This document shows, piece after piece, positions 23,131-34,952 of a DNA stretch of 64,000 bases (positions are counted from its first letter, which is position 1; every line of letters begins with the position of its first letter). The DNA is taken from assembly GCF_036884655.1 (NCBI RefSeq), contig NC_088345.1:35125001-35189000 (forward strand), read 5' to 3'. Under the pieces are notes generated by a model that was not told the origin of the DNA, searched no databases, and saw nothing but the letters and a program-made list of their open reading frames with translations. The DNA comes from Musa acuminata AAA Group. Taxonomy: Eukaryota > Streptophyta > Magnoliopsida > Zingiberales > Musaceae. Position numbers and translations under genes: made by a program.

Positions 23131-23627
23131 ACTCATACAGGACATCCTTGGTGTCTCAAGTCTAAGGACCAGATATACCACTAGGACTATGAAATCGTTG
23201 TTTGACAATAAGGCATCATCAACCATCCAGCATTCCGTAAGCGGATCAATTAGTGAACTCATTCTCCAATGAGCACCTGTACTGTATCCCTAGTGTCCCT
23301 ACACGAGCAGCTATGAGACCAGCTGCATCCATCATATGGACGGGTATACAACACACCAGTCTGTTCGGTTATCACGATGTCCCTCTCGAGTAACCTATAA
23401 CCAGGATTATTTAGGATATGTGTTTAAAGGTGAATCGATTTCATTATCGTGATCTCATCACGATCTCATTCCCATTGCATAAATCCAAGAACATCACAAT
23501 ATATATATGCACATATACAATAGTTATAAAGTGATATACGCCAAAATATAATAAGCAAAAAGACTCTGTATCAAGTCATACGTGCCATCACTCACGTGAT
23601 TGGTTTGCTGGGCACCTATGACTAGCA
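23131..23627 (-). repeat. Angela-1 5' LTR, truncated
   Basis: Only the outer 497 bp remain. The inner edge at 23131 joins directly to pre-integrase sequence, marking the internal deletion. Confidence 0.9.
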
Positions 23628-23632
23628 ATTGG

Positions 23633-23972
23633 TTTATCCGGCACTCGTCCGATCCTTCGGCACATCGTCCTCTCTTTCGACATATTGCTCAATCGGCATA
23701 TTGACTCCTGCAACTTCTGATCTCTTTGGCGCAATGTTTGATCCTTTGGCTCAATGCCCGAATTCATGGTACAAAGCCTTTTGCCAACACGTTGACCGAT
23801 CCTCCGGCCCAATGTCCAATCTTCTGACAGGTTCACTCTGGCCCAATGTCCAATTCCTCCTACTTTAATCAATTTGCCTGTCCTTGATCGAAGCTAGTCC
23901 TATGTCACTTGAAACGTAGATTATATCACAAACTTATCAATTGATTTTATAATCAAAATTTGAGATTCAATA
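23633..23972 (-). repeat. NS-2 left LTR, second piece
   Basis: It continues the LTR after Angela-1 and matches 28330-28679. It ends gattcaata and is followed by 'atctccccctttttt', the reversed polypurine tract. Confidence 0.87.
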
Positions 23973-25129
23973 ATCTCCCCCTTTTTTACGATGACAACCA
24001 ATTGATGACAAAGTTTAAACTAAACTCCCCCTATCAATATGTCATATTGAAATAAGACATCATTCAAAAAATTGATGACCTTTTAGTTCAAGTTGAAACT
24101 ATTTTAATCACATTATATGCAATACATCATGTAAATCATCGTAATAAAATCATGAGTATTGCATGCATCATTCTAAAACATAATGTATATTTTCAAAATC
24201 ATCATTATATGCATGATCATCATACATAATTTTAAATTATCATTTTAGGCATAATATGTATGATTATCATCATACATTCTCCCCCATTGTCATCAACAAA
24301 AAATAGAAGTGCAACTAGCAAATTTTTACAATACGAAAGCTTAGCTATTTAGTAAATTTTTCATCACTTTAGAACACTCAAGCTAGTGAGTTTCTTTCTT
24401 CTATTTTGAGAAGTGCAAGATAGCTTGTTTTTGCATCTTCTTGAAATATGCAAGCTTGGAAGTTTTTCTTGAGATTTGCAAGATAGCACTTCTTGCTTCT
24501 CTTTTGAGATGAGCAAACTAGTAAGTTTTGCTCCCCCTTTGTGATGTAAAAGTTAGTAATTTTTGTTTCTTTTTTAAATGTGCAAGATAGCAATTTTTCT
24601 CCCCCTTTGTCATTGTCAAAAAAAAGGAAAAAAATATAATATTATAATTTTTTTTCTCTTTACATTAATTTTCAAATCATGACAAAGATAAAGTAGCATT
24701 CTTAATTCAATATGTTTATGCATCATTATAGTTTCAAATTAAAACATGAATAATTTTAAAACCTTATATTTCATCCGTACTTCATGCATGATACCAAAAA
24801 TAAATCATCACTATGGGCATATCATACATGATACTCAAGCATTCATGATACATCATTTTGGGTATATCATTCATGATGCTAAGACATTAAAATTTTGATG
24901 CATTTATCACTTCATGCATTAAATCAATATTTTGACATTAAAATTTTTAAGCATTTATCACTTCATGCATTAAATCAACATTTTGATCATGATACCAAAC
25001 ATTCATCATTATTTCTCCCATGCATGATCATAACTTCTCATTTGTATGCATCAATATAATATCATGAGTATTTCATACATAATTTCATATCATCACATGA
25101 AGAATATCAAGAAAAATTAATTAGATGAT

Positions 25130-25168
<39 letters not shown>

Positions 25169-26449
25169 TGAATACAAGTTGTGAACTAAATAGCGAAAAG
25201 AAGAATCATAGTAAATGATCTTGATTGAAAAAAAAATCTCATATTATAATTCCAAGAATTTACAAGAAAAATCATGATTCATTTGACAAAAAGATTGTCG
25301 ATTAATGCATTTGAATAAATATTTTTAAACCATCATCATTTCAACTTATCATGCATAATTTCAAAATGTAAAATCATCATACATGATACAAACATTTATT
25401 TTTAAAATATTCATCATTATTTTCAACTCATTCAATTTATCAAATCAACAAAGTCACTTTCAAGAGATTCAAAATGAAATAAAGATATTTATCGATCTCT
25501 TGAAATGTAAGTGATTTCTTTTCTCCCCTTTGTCATTGTAACTAAGAAAGAAGAAGAGGGGAATAATACATAACAAAACTCAAGTCATAAATTATCAAGA
25601 TGTCAAGTAGCATATTACGGTTTATTAGAATAAGTCTCATTTTTAGTGAATAGCAAAAAGAATCGTAGGAGAAAATGATTTCAATTCATGCATAAAAAAT
25701 CTTATGATTCATATAGAAAATATCTTCTTTAGTAAATGATAAGAAGAAATATAGAAGAATAAAGATCTTATTTCACATAAAATAGAAATATGTTAAGAGA
25801 AATATCATGATTCGATTGAAAAAATCTCATTTAAATTTAAATAATCAAATCATCAAAATCCTTTTCATAGTCCAAGAGATTTATACAAATAGATTCATCA
25901 ATCTCTTTTTGAAAACTCGATAAGAGAGGGATTAAGAAGTTTTCAAGAAAAATGTATTCTTTTTTATTTCATGCAAGCATGCCTTTATCTTTTATGCCAA
26001 ATAAAAACATGCATCATCGTTTAAAAGCAAAGTTCATCATGATAAAGATCAATAGTATAATAAATAATTATTATTACTTCAAATTCTCATGCATAGTATA
26101 AAATCATTAAGCATGATATCAAAACTTTTAACATATTCATTACATTTTACATCATTATGCATCATTAAATCATCAAACATGATTTCATTAAACATAAAGC
26201 ATTTTCAATAAAAAAATAATACAAAAATCATCAAGATACACATTATTACTTCTTAAAAACATGCATAGAATTAATCTTATTAGGTGTATAAGCATTAGAT
26301 TTAAATCTAATATTTTGTTCCTTTATCATAAAACATATAATTTTCATGATCATTTAAAAAAATAAAAATTATATAATTTTTCTAAACTAATTTAAGAACA
26401 ACTCATGAAATGCATCAAGTAATTTCAAAATAAGGTAAAGGAGTTTTGG
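23973..26449 (-). other. NS-2 non-coding 3' spacer with repeated polypurine-like motifs
   Basis: This is AT-rich DNA with many 'catcat...atgcatgat' words and no coding frame. On the minus strand it contains the polypurine tract next to the LTR (about 23974-23989). Further 'gacaa(t)...ggggga'-type motifs lie at 24279-24297, 24531-24540, 24599-24617 and 24524-25539 boundaries (the last at 25524-25539). An (AT)17 microsatellite is embedded. In autonomous SIRE-1 the equivalent spacer is only about 0.7 kb. Confidence 0.7.
25133..25166. repeat. (AT)17 microsatellite
   Basis: An uninterrupted AT dinucleotide run within the NS-2 spacer. Confidence 0.95.
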
Positions 26450-27390
26450 TTACCTCGTCGTCAAAAGCCATTAAGGCGTAGTTCGCCACCTTGTCTTTGT
26501 TGGTTTGCTTCTCATCTTCGAATGAGCTCGATTTATCTCAAGTGGCCTTGAATACTTTCTTCTTCTTTGCCAATTTTTTTCTTTTTAAGTTTATTTTTAT
26601 TCTTTAATTCTTATTTTAATAATTTTTTAAGCTTTATTGTGAGGAGTTTAAGGACATCATCATCATCACTTGTCTCATCACTCAAGTGGTATTCTATTGT
26701 ACGAAGTAACAAATCCTTCCTATTCTTTAGAAGGTAGTTTTCATATTCATCATATTTAACACAAGTCATTTCATAGGTCATTAAGGACTCAATAAGTTCT
26801 TCAATCGAAAAATGGTTCAAGTCCTTTGATTCTTGTATTGTCGTTACTTTAGAATCCCAACTCTTTGAAAGTGATCATAATATCTTGTTAACAAGTTCAA
26901 AATTAGAAAAACATTTGCCAAGTACTCTTAGACTATTGACGACATCTATAAACCGGGTGTACATGTCTCTAATGGTCTCACTTGGTTTCATCTGAAACAA
27001 TTCAGAACTATGGACTAAAAGATTTATTTTAGACTCTTTTACTCTACTAGTGCCTTCGTGAGTTATTTTGAGTATATGCTAAATATCGAAAGTTATTTCA
27101 TAAATAGATACTCAATTAAACTTATTTTTATCTAAGGCTCAAAATAAGACATTCATAGCCTTGATATTTAAAGAAAAAGTCTTCTTCTCTAAATCATTCC
27201 AATTGTTCATTGGAAGAGAAGCTTTTAAAATCCGTTTTCAATGATATTTCATCAATTGAAATAAAAAAATAAATAAAAAAACTCTTATTCGATTTTTCCA
27301 ATATGTGTAGTCCATCCTATTGAACATGGGAGGATGAATGATAGAATGACCCTCTTGAAAGTCAAAAAGAGTTATTTCTCTTAGTTGCTA
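26450..27390 (-). pseudogene. NS-2 gag remnant
   Basis: On the minus strand it starts near 'QEGHSIIHPPMFNRMDYTYW' (about 27350-27290) and runs through 'HFSIEELIESLMTYEMTC' (about 26800) to a 'VANYALMAFDDEVT' end at about 26455. These parallel SIRE-1 Gag ('QEGHSITRPPMINGTDYTYW', 'FPLEELIGSLMTYEMTC', 'VAHYALMAIGEEVT'). Similarity stops abruptly after that last block and non-coding DNA follows. Stops and frameshifts occur throughout, and the region expected to hold the CCHC knuckle is lost or unrecognisable. Confidence 0.83.
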
Positions 27391-27422
27391 AACCAAACGA
27401 GAAAAAATGTGGCTCTATCAAC

Positions 27423-28679
27423 TGTTAGGATCGAGTTGGTACTAAAAGAGGAGGGGGCGGGGGAGGGTGGGGTGAATTAGTGCAGTGGATAAAAACATTG
27501 GTTTGAAAATTTTCGTACGATAAAAATCGATTTCGACGAAAATCGTTTGTTTGACTCGTATAAGTTTGCAAGTGAATAGAGAAGAGGGGATTGGTTAGTT
27601 TATAATGAAGTAAAGTAGAGTGCAGTAAAGAGAATAGCAGTAAGGAAAGAACACATCAAAATTTATAGTGGTTTGATCGTAATGGCCTATATCTACTTCT
27701 AATTCCTCCTCCATTGAGGTCACCAGCGTCCACTAAAGGTCTTCCTTTAATAGGCGAAGACCAACCACCTCTTTATAGTACTTTCTTCTTTTCATGGGTT
27801 TAGGAGATAACCCTTACAAGTCACTCTTTTACAAGTATTCCCTCACACACCTCCCTTAAGACTAACTCCAAGCACTAGGAGGAGGGAACTCAAAGTTTTG
27901 ATAGAGTTTACTTAGTTTTTTCTTCAAAAATTCTTGCTCCTTTCTTACTGCCCTAGTGGAGTATTTATAGGCCTCAAATAGTTTCTAAAATGAAGCCAAA
28001 AATTTAAAATTTTGGGTCTTTCGAGCATGGGCGGTACCACCACCTGTAGCTTGACACTAGGTGGTACCACCACCTAGTCTGACGGTACCACCGCCTGACA
28101 GTCTCGGAGACCAATTTTTTTGAGTTTACCAACTCATAGGCGGTTCTACCATCTGACCCAACTTTTAGATCATTGAATGGGCCTTCCAATGAGCCCAAAT
28201 CAGCCCCAATTAAGGCCTAGTGTGCCCCTAATTGAGTTAGCATAATTAAACCAAAAGCTAACTCAATTAGTCCCTTAAACTATTTCAATCTTAGATAAAT
28301 GATTATAAAGCATGAATCCTTTGTCTGGCATGTCATTGGTTCATCTAGCGCTCGTTTGATCTTTCGGTGCATCGTCCTCTCTTTTGGCATATTGCTCGAT
28401 AGGCATGTTGACTCCCACAACTTTCGATTTTCTTGGCGTAATGTTTGATCCTTCGGGTCGATGCCCGAATTCATGGCATAAAGCCTTCTGCCGACACGTC
28501 GATCGATCCTCCGACCCGAAGTCCAATCTTTTGACATGTTCACTCCAGCCAAATGTTTGATTCCTCCTACTTTAATTAATTTTCCTCTCCTTGATCGAAG
28601 CTAGTCTTGTGTCACTTAAAATGCAGATTAGATCACAAACTTATCAATTGATTTTATTATCAAAATCCGAGATTCAATA
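27423..28679 (-). repeat. NS-2 right LTR
   Basis: It spans tgttaggatcgagttgg to gattcaata, 1257 bp. The reversed TATA box is at 27962-27969 and the palindrome array at about 28025-28150. The adjoining primer site (27411-27422) is a degenerate version of the reversed iMet-type site. Confidence 0.88.
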
Positions 28680-28684
28680 TTAGC

Positions 28685-29783
28685 AATATGAATGAAAAGC
28701 ATAATAGTAATTCAAACCAAGTATTATAGTGGTTCGGTCGTCACGACCTACGTCCACTCTCGATTCCTCTTCCGTCGAGGCCATCGGTGTTCACTAACGA
28801 TCTTCTTCCAATGGGTGAAGATCAACTATCCTCTTACAACTCTTTCTCCTTTTCACAAATTTAGGAGACAACCTTTACAAGCCTCACATCTCTCTTAGAC
28901 TAAGCCTGAAACTTAAAGAGGAGGAGGACACTTAGTGTTTTTTCAACTAAGAATAACAACCCATTTCTACTCTTTTTTCTTGCTACCCCAAGTAGGAAAG
29001 AGTGGGGTATTTATAGACCCCAAATTCAAATTTGGAACCAAAAAGGGTCTCATCATGGGGTTTCGGGATACTGGCAGTACCAACGCCAATACTGGGTGGT
29101 ACCACCACCTGTAGACTAACGGGCAATATTACTGCCCAGTCTAGCGATACCACTACCTAACAGCCTCAGAGATCGGGCTCTTGGAGACTAAGCCTCTAGT
29201 GGTTCCACCGCTTGGTCTGGCGGTGCCACCGCTTGACCTAACTTTTGGGTTATTGAATGGGCCTCCCAATGGGCCTAAATCATCCCTAGATCAGGCCCAA
29301 TGGGCCTCTAATTGAGTTAGTCTAATTATATTCAAAAATCAATTCAATTGCAACCTAGACTACTTCAATCAAGACACAATTGATTGCAAGCATGAATCAT
29401 ATATTGTCCAGCATGTCATTGGTTCATCCGGCACTTCGTCCGACCCTTTGGCGCTTCGTCAGACCTTTCGATGCATCGTCCTCTCCTTCGGCATATTGCC
29501 CAATCGGCATGTTGACCTCCATAATATATAATATCCTTGGCGTAATTTCTGATTCTTTTGGCCCGATGCCCGAACTCATGACACGAAGCCTTCTACCAAT
29601 AGGTCAACCAGTCCTCCAGCCCGATGTCCAATCTTCTGACATATTCTATTTTGGCTCAACCTTTGATTCCACTACTTTAATCAATTTGTCTTTCCCTAAT
29701 TGAAGCTAGTCCTGCATTACTTAAACGCATATTAGATCATAACTTTATTAATTGGTTTCATCATCAAAATTTGAGATTCAACA
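28685..29783 (-). repeat. NS-1 left LTR, second piece
   Basis: It resumes at 'aatatgaatgaaaagcataa' after NS-2 and ends gattcaaca, followed by the reversed polypurine tract. The reversed TATA box is at 29008-29015 and the palindrome array at about 29070-29240. Confidence 0.88.
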
Positions 29784-31374
29784 ATCTCCCTCTTTTTGAT
29801 GATGGCAACAAATTAATGATGGAGTTTAACTGAACTCCTCCTATCAATATGTCATATTGATAGAACCTTTGAATTAATGATTATTATGAGTGTTTCATCA
29901 TTATATACATCATGAATTTTGAAAAAACCAATTAATCACATTATTACGTGTATTATAAAATCATGCATAATAATTTTAAAATATAAAATTCCATCATACT
30001 ATGCATGATCATCATCATAACTTTTCCCCCTTTGTCATCAACAAAAAGGAAAAAAGTGCAACTATCATATTTTTTTAAACATGCAAGTTTTATAACACTT
30101 TAGAGTATGCAAGCTAACAAGTTTTAGAGATTTGCAAGTTTGGCAATTTTGCTTCTGTTGAGATGTGCAAACTAGTAATTCTTTAGCAATTTTGTCTCCT
30201 CCTTTATCATTGTCAAAAAGATGGGAATAATATAATAGTGTAAAATCGTTTTTCTTTTTACATCAATGCTCTAATCATAACATATGGTTTACAACCATAA
30301 ATACAAAGGAATTGTACATAATAAAACTCAAGTTATAAAAGTCAAGTGACATATCATAGTTTATTTGGATAAGTCAAATAGCGAAAAGAAAGAATTATAG
30401 TAAACGATCTTGATTCATAAAAAAAATCTCAAGTTATAATTCCGAGAAATCAAAAGAAATATAGGAGAACTTGATTCATGCAAAAAAAATCTCAAGTAAT
30501 CAAGATCATGATTCATAAAAAATAATTCTCGCTTAATAAAATTTTCTTGTCAGAAGTACCAAGTCATCATCATCACTTTGAGCATGATACCAAAATAATA
30601 AATTTTTAAATCATCATTACTTGGGTATGCATGATACCAAAATATGGTTTCAAGTCATCAAGGTATAACATGCATAATTTTAAACCATTATAAACCATTA
30701 TCAAGTTCATAGTTTGTTTACATAAGTCTCTTCTTTAGTAAATGGTAAGAAGAAATAATCAAAGATAGAAAAGATTTTGATTCTCATAAAAGATGCCTTA
30801 AGTAGGGAAATCAAAAGAAAGTTCATGATTTAGTAGGAAAAATCTTATTTAAATTCAATTTGTCAACTCCAAAGTCATCATCAAAATCACTTTTCTTACA
30901 TTCAAAAAATTCATTAAAAATAATGTACATTGATTCTTATGAGATTAAAAATAGCTAAAATTATTTAGTTTCAATTTGTGTGATTGATTTTCTACTAGCA
31001 TGCCCTAGTCTTAAAAAGAAAAGCATTGCATCATCATTTAAAACCGAAACAATACAGAAATTATCAAGATCAATAGATTATTGTTTCTGTAACTATAAAC
31101 CATCTTCAATAAAAAATCATCAAGTTTCAATCATGATCTTTCCTTTATTATTGTTTGTTATAGTAATACATTTTTCTTCTTTAAGTAAATCTAACTCTTT
31201 ATACTTAAGTTAACATGCAATTTGCATGCTCAAATTTTTTTAATTTTTTTAATCATTAGAAAGAGAAGCATGATCCCTCTTTCTTTTTTTAAATATTTAT
31301 TACTAATTTAAAAACAACTCATAAAATGCATCAAGTAATTTTATAGTAAAGTAAAGGGATTTTAGTTGAGTCAC
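29784..31374 (-). other. NS-1 non-coding 3' spacer
   Basis: Organised like the NS-2 spacer: AT-rich, no coding frame, reversed polypurine tract at 29784-29798, and further polypurine-like motifs at 30024-30042 and 30196-30214. Its junction with gag (about 31350-31375) matches NS-2 ('attacttgatgcattt(t/c)atgagttgtt'). Confidence 0.75.
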
Positions 31375-31863
31375 TTACCTCGTTTTCAGATGTACTCATT
31401 TTATCTCATGTCGCCTCGAGTGTTTTCTTCTTCTTTTGTGCGAGCACCTTCTTCTTCAGTTGCGAACATTCGTTTTTAAAGTGCTCTAGCGATTGCATTC
31501 ATAGGAAGCTATTTTGTTCTATTTAAGTCCATTTTTATTCTTAGATTCTTATTTTATGAACTTCTTAAATTTTATTGTGATGAGTTCAAGGTCATCATCA
31601 TCATCACTTAGTTTTCTCCCAAGTGGTCTTCTTTTGTTCTAAGTGTCAAATCATTTTTGTTCTTTGAAAGGTTATTCTCATATTTATCATGTTCGATACA
31701 AGTCATTTCATAGGTCATTAAAAACCCAATAAGTTCTTCAAGAGAGAAATTGTTCAAGTCCTTTGTCTCTTGTATTGCTGTCACTTTCGGATCCTAACTT
31801 TTTATAAGGGATCTTAGTATTTTGTTAACAAGTTCAAAATTAGAAAAAACTTTTATCAAATTA
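31375..31863 (-). pseudogene. NS-1 gag remnant, C-terminal piece
   Basis: The minus-strand frame includes a 'FKNECSQLKKKVLAQKKKKT' basic tail and the 'LEELIG.LMTYEMTC'-like block (about 31690-31740). It is interrupted at 31863 by LARD-1; the N-terminal part is at 45294-45740. Nonsense codons are present. Confidence 0.8.
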
Positions 31864-32309
31864 TCACAAGCTTAGCTAGTTTTGCCTAAGTCGTGCAACA
31901 CCCTTGAGTGTCCGTCCGTAAAGGTCAGCCTCCCCGAAGCCTCCCATGATCCCTTAGGACCTACAAAAGAGGAAAAACAGATTAGAGAAAGCGCCTCAGT
32001 CGGGATCCATAAGCAAACATTCCAGGAAATACTTCATAGACAATGCAAATTACAAACAGATTTTACAAGCTCTGAACAGTTGCACAACAAAGGGTCAAAA
32101 TAGTCCACAACAGACCGAAAATCTCTCACAAGTGTCCACATGACACAACCTTTATTTATACGCCTAAAGCGACTACCAACCCAACTAATATGGGACTATT
32201 AAGCCTTCAGCCATCCCTCTACATGCTGTGTGAAGCATCAACATACCAAAAGACACGGACATACATAAGCATTACATCAAACATCCTATTTAGAAGTTTG
32301 TCCGTGACA
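31864..32309 (-). repeat. LARD-1 3' LTR
   Basis: It aligns with 44848-45293 through 'ttttgcctaagtc', 'agcgcctca(c/g)tcgggatc' and 'cattacat(c/t)aaacatcctatt'. It ends gtccgtgaca. In element sense it is preceded by 'gtgcaggagaa'. Confidence 0.87.
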
Positions 32310-34947
32310 TTCTCCTGCACTTATTCCTTCGACGTCCTCGTCAAAGCTTTTGTCGACACTACAACTCCTTGCCTTTGCTGAGTCTTTAATCTTTTGCTCC
32401 AACTGTAATGTGCCTCCTGGCTCCCAACTACTCTCCGCTAATATTTTTGAGTAGTCGAACTTTTGATCCGCTATGTTGCTTCAACTCGCCAATGACTCTA
32501 ACTCTAATATGGGGTTTGTTGAGTTGTGTTGATCCCTGTTGGTTTCTGTGGATCCTCCAGATGAAGGAAAAGACCATCATTACTATGCGTCAATCTCTCA
32601 AATACCTCATGCTGCTTGAATTGGGTGGATGCTTGTTGGAGCTTTAACGAGCATCGCCTTGCAAACTTCTGAAGTTTTGGGTCCTTCCTTTACAAAATTT
32701 GTCTATTGACTCTTCTTTCACTTAGTTGTCACTTCCAAGTAGATTCGCATCACTTCCGCTTTCGATTGGTATTTCGTTGGGAAATGAAGCGGACAATCTA
32801 CTCTCAGTAGCACTGATCACCATTGGTGAGGATTTGACAACTATTATCTTCTATTATCTTTGAAGGGTCTTTGAACCTATGCAAAGCTCCTATGTTGGAT
32901 AGATAAAAGAATTGGGATACTCGGTTTCACCTATTCTCTTAAGAGTTGAGAAGGCAAAGGTTACTTGACTTCGCTCGCCTCCTCGAAGTTGTACTTCATG
33001 CATCGAGCTAGTTACTGGCCTTCGCCTGCTCTTTGCTCACACTTCTAAAGCACTTGAAGTGTTTGCACTCCTTATGTTGAGTTAGTTTCTGTGATTCACC
33101 TTCTCAATGCCATCGAACTTCTAGAATGCAGGAAGTTTTCACCCCAACTTGGAGTAATTCTCTAATAGATTTGGTCGCCTCTAGGATTGTACCATCTTCT
33201 CCATCAACCCTACCATCTACTCCACTGAGTAGCAAAGGTACAACACCACATACTGCCTACTTTGTTCCTTAGTCGTGCACTCTTGCATTATCCGAAGTCC
33301 TTCACTTTTGGCTATCTTGATGAGAAGCTCGTTGACACCGGCCTTACGAAGTTCCTTAGCCTATGCCCTTCAACCTTATCTCGGTACTTGGAGTTTGCCC
33401 CTGCATGGTCCACCTCCTTGGACCCTTTCATGACCAAGTGCTCTCCCTCCATGAGAGCAAGGGATCAATGACTTTCATGGAAGTCCTGTCTTTGTGGTAC
33501 TATGGCCCTGCCATGCCCATGGCCCTACTATCCGTCGCCTCGTATATGCATCCCTTTTCTCCACAATCAGTAAATATGTCTCTATGGCACTCCTCCGAGT
33601 CTACCTTCATTCTAACTGATGCTTGATTTTGGGTAGCTAAGTCCCTCTGGACTCATCGTCGCTTCCTCGCCCCTTTTGACCCTTTGCTTTAACACCTCTA
33701 TATTCTCCAAGCAGGTCTCTTTAGTCGATGGAAAGACAGACTGCAACTCTCATGCATGGTCTCTGCCATCACATTGTAGGATTTACACCGATTCTATTCT
33801 CCTTAGCTTCCTTGGTAGAGCAACATTTGCTTAATGGACATTATCCTCTGACTTGCTGGGCTCCCTTAAGCAAATATGGGCTCTAGAGTAGTCCAACTCT
33901 CCAGCTACTTTGATCATACCTCTGCATGGTCAAGTCCCTCCCATGGGACTTACTGGTACTTGAATTCAAATATTTTCGTTGGTGGAACACAGCACCTATA
34001 TGCTGATGACCAAGGCTTTCATCCGATGCAAAATTTGATACACGCACGGAAGACCCGCCTCTATGGTACCATGGCCTTCGCTCCTTGAATCCATAGCCCT
34101 TCTTGCTGTCATGTTGTTCACTAAAGTGGAGCTTCCAGTAGCTCCCGATCATACCTCCGTATGATCTAATCCCTCACGGGACTATGTCGTGTGTATCGTA
34201 TTACCACGAACTATTCCACCATGATCTGCTGCACCATGTCGCCTCTTGGTGACATCTCTATTGCATTCTGATCCTTGTGGGATAAACTCGAATTGTGATC
34301 CCTCCATATGTGGCCTCTGCCAATACATCGCAGGGTCTCTTCCACCTTCGATTTTATTCGCTCCTTTGGCAATCGACCTTCATCCATCCACTCTTGGGTC
34401 ATACCTAAATGAAGCACCGCTCTAGGATAGTCTGTCACTTATTAGCTCTTGAAGTCCACTGACTTCGCTGAAAATGGTGCATCATTGCCTGGATCCTGGA
34501 CCTCTGCCCCTACTAGCGCAATCTCCGCTGCGCACCACTTCCTGCCTAGCAACTTGATTGGCAACATTGTGACATATTCTTCAAGAGTACCCACCTCCGC
34601 GTCCTCTTGCCCCTTGCCAAGGCCTTCTGGACCCAACTTTGCCTCCGTAAGTTGAGTCGCCTTAATTCCACTATCAAATGCTTCTCCGAGATAAGGTGCA
34701 TGTGCCCAAAAGCTCCCTTCATCTTTGGCACCATGCAAGATGAGTCTGCTCCATTAGAATGAAGGACCCATGGAACAACATTATCTTGCTCTTGCCTTTG
34801 CAAGAGTTCATGTCCTTGACCTCTGTCTAAGGAAAGCACTGTGCCTCCGCTCCATGTTCCATCTTCTATGCTAGCTCCCTTTATGTGACTTTGGTACTTC
34901 GCCAAGTTACACCCAAGTTGCTCCGCTCCTCATTTTTGCGTTGAGTT
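32310..34947 (-). other. LARD-1 internal region, left part
   Basis: Moderate GC, with no transposon domain. Short frames of 60-120 codons on both strands match nothing I know. Degenerate internal duplications occur: 'gatcatacctc(t/c)g(c/t)atg' with 'gggact' recurs near 33910 and 34150, about 235 bp apart. It may act as packaging or spacer sequence; this is inference. Confidence 0.6.
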
Positions 34948-34952
34948 GATGG

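Larger units (their letters stand above)
19213..23627 (-). mobile_element. Angela-1: deleted Ty1-copia element with long LTRs, inserted in the NS-2 LTR
   Basis: The 3' LTR (element sense) is 19213-20705, about 1.49 kb, TGTTGGG...ACTAGCA on the plus strand. The 5' LTR survives only as 23131-23627. A perfect TSD ATTGG occurs at 19208-19212 and 23628-23632. Between them lie IN, RT and RH but no gag, protease, primer site or distal 5' LTR. These were removed by one deletion whose junction is near 23131. LTR length and the RT/IN type suggest the Angela lineage. Confidence 0.9.
18219..28679 (-). mobile_element. NS-2: second gag-only SIRE-like element, inserted in the NS-1 left LTR
   Basis: The left LTR is 18219-19212 plus 23633-23972 (split by Angela-1). 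The right LTR is 27423-28679 (1257 bp). Flanks are TTCGT (18214-18218) and TTAGC (28680-28684). The intact NS-1 right LTR reads ttagc at this site, so the left copy has mutated. The internal part is only about 3.4 kb: a gag fragment next to the primer site, then about 2.5 kb of AT-rich non-coding DNA. Pol is absent without any relic, as in NS-1. Confidence 0.87.

Noticed and set aside
34199..34905. Several 75-119-codon minus-strand frames inside LARD-1
   Set aside because: They overlap in different frames, are broken by stops and show no retroelement or host domain; treated as non-coding LARD interior.
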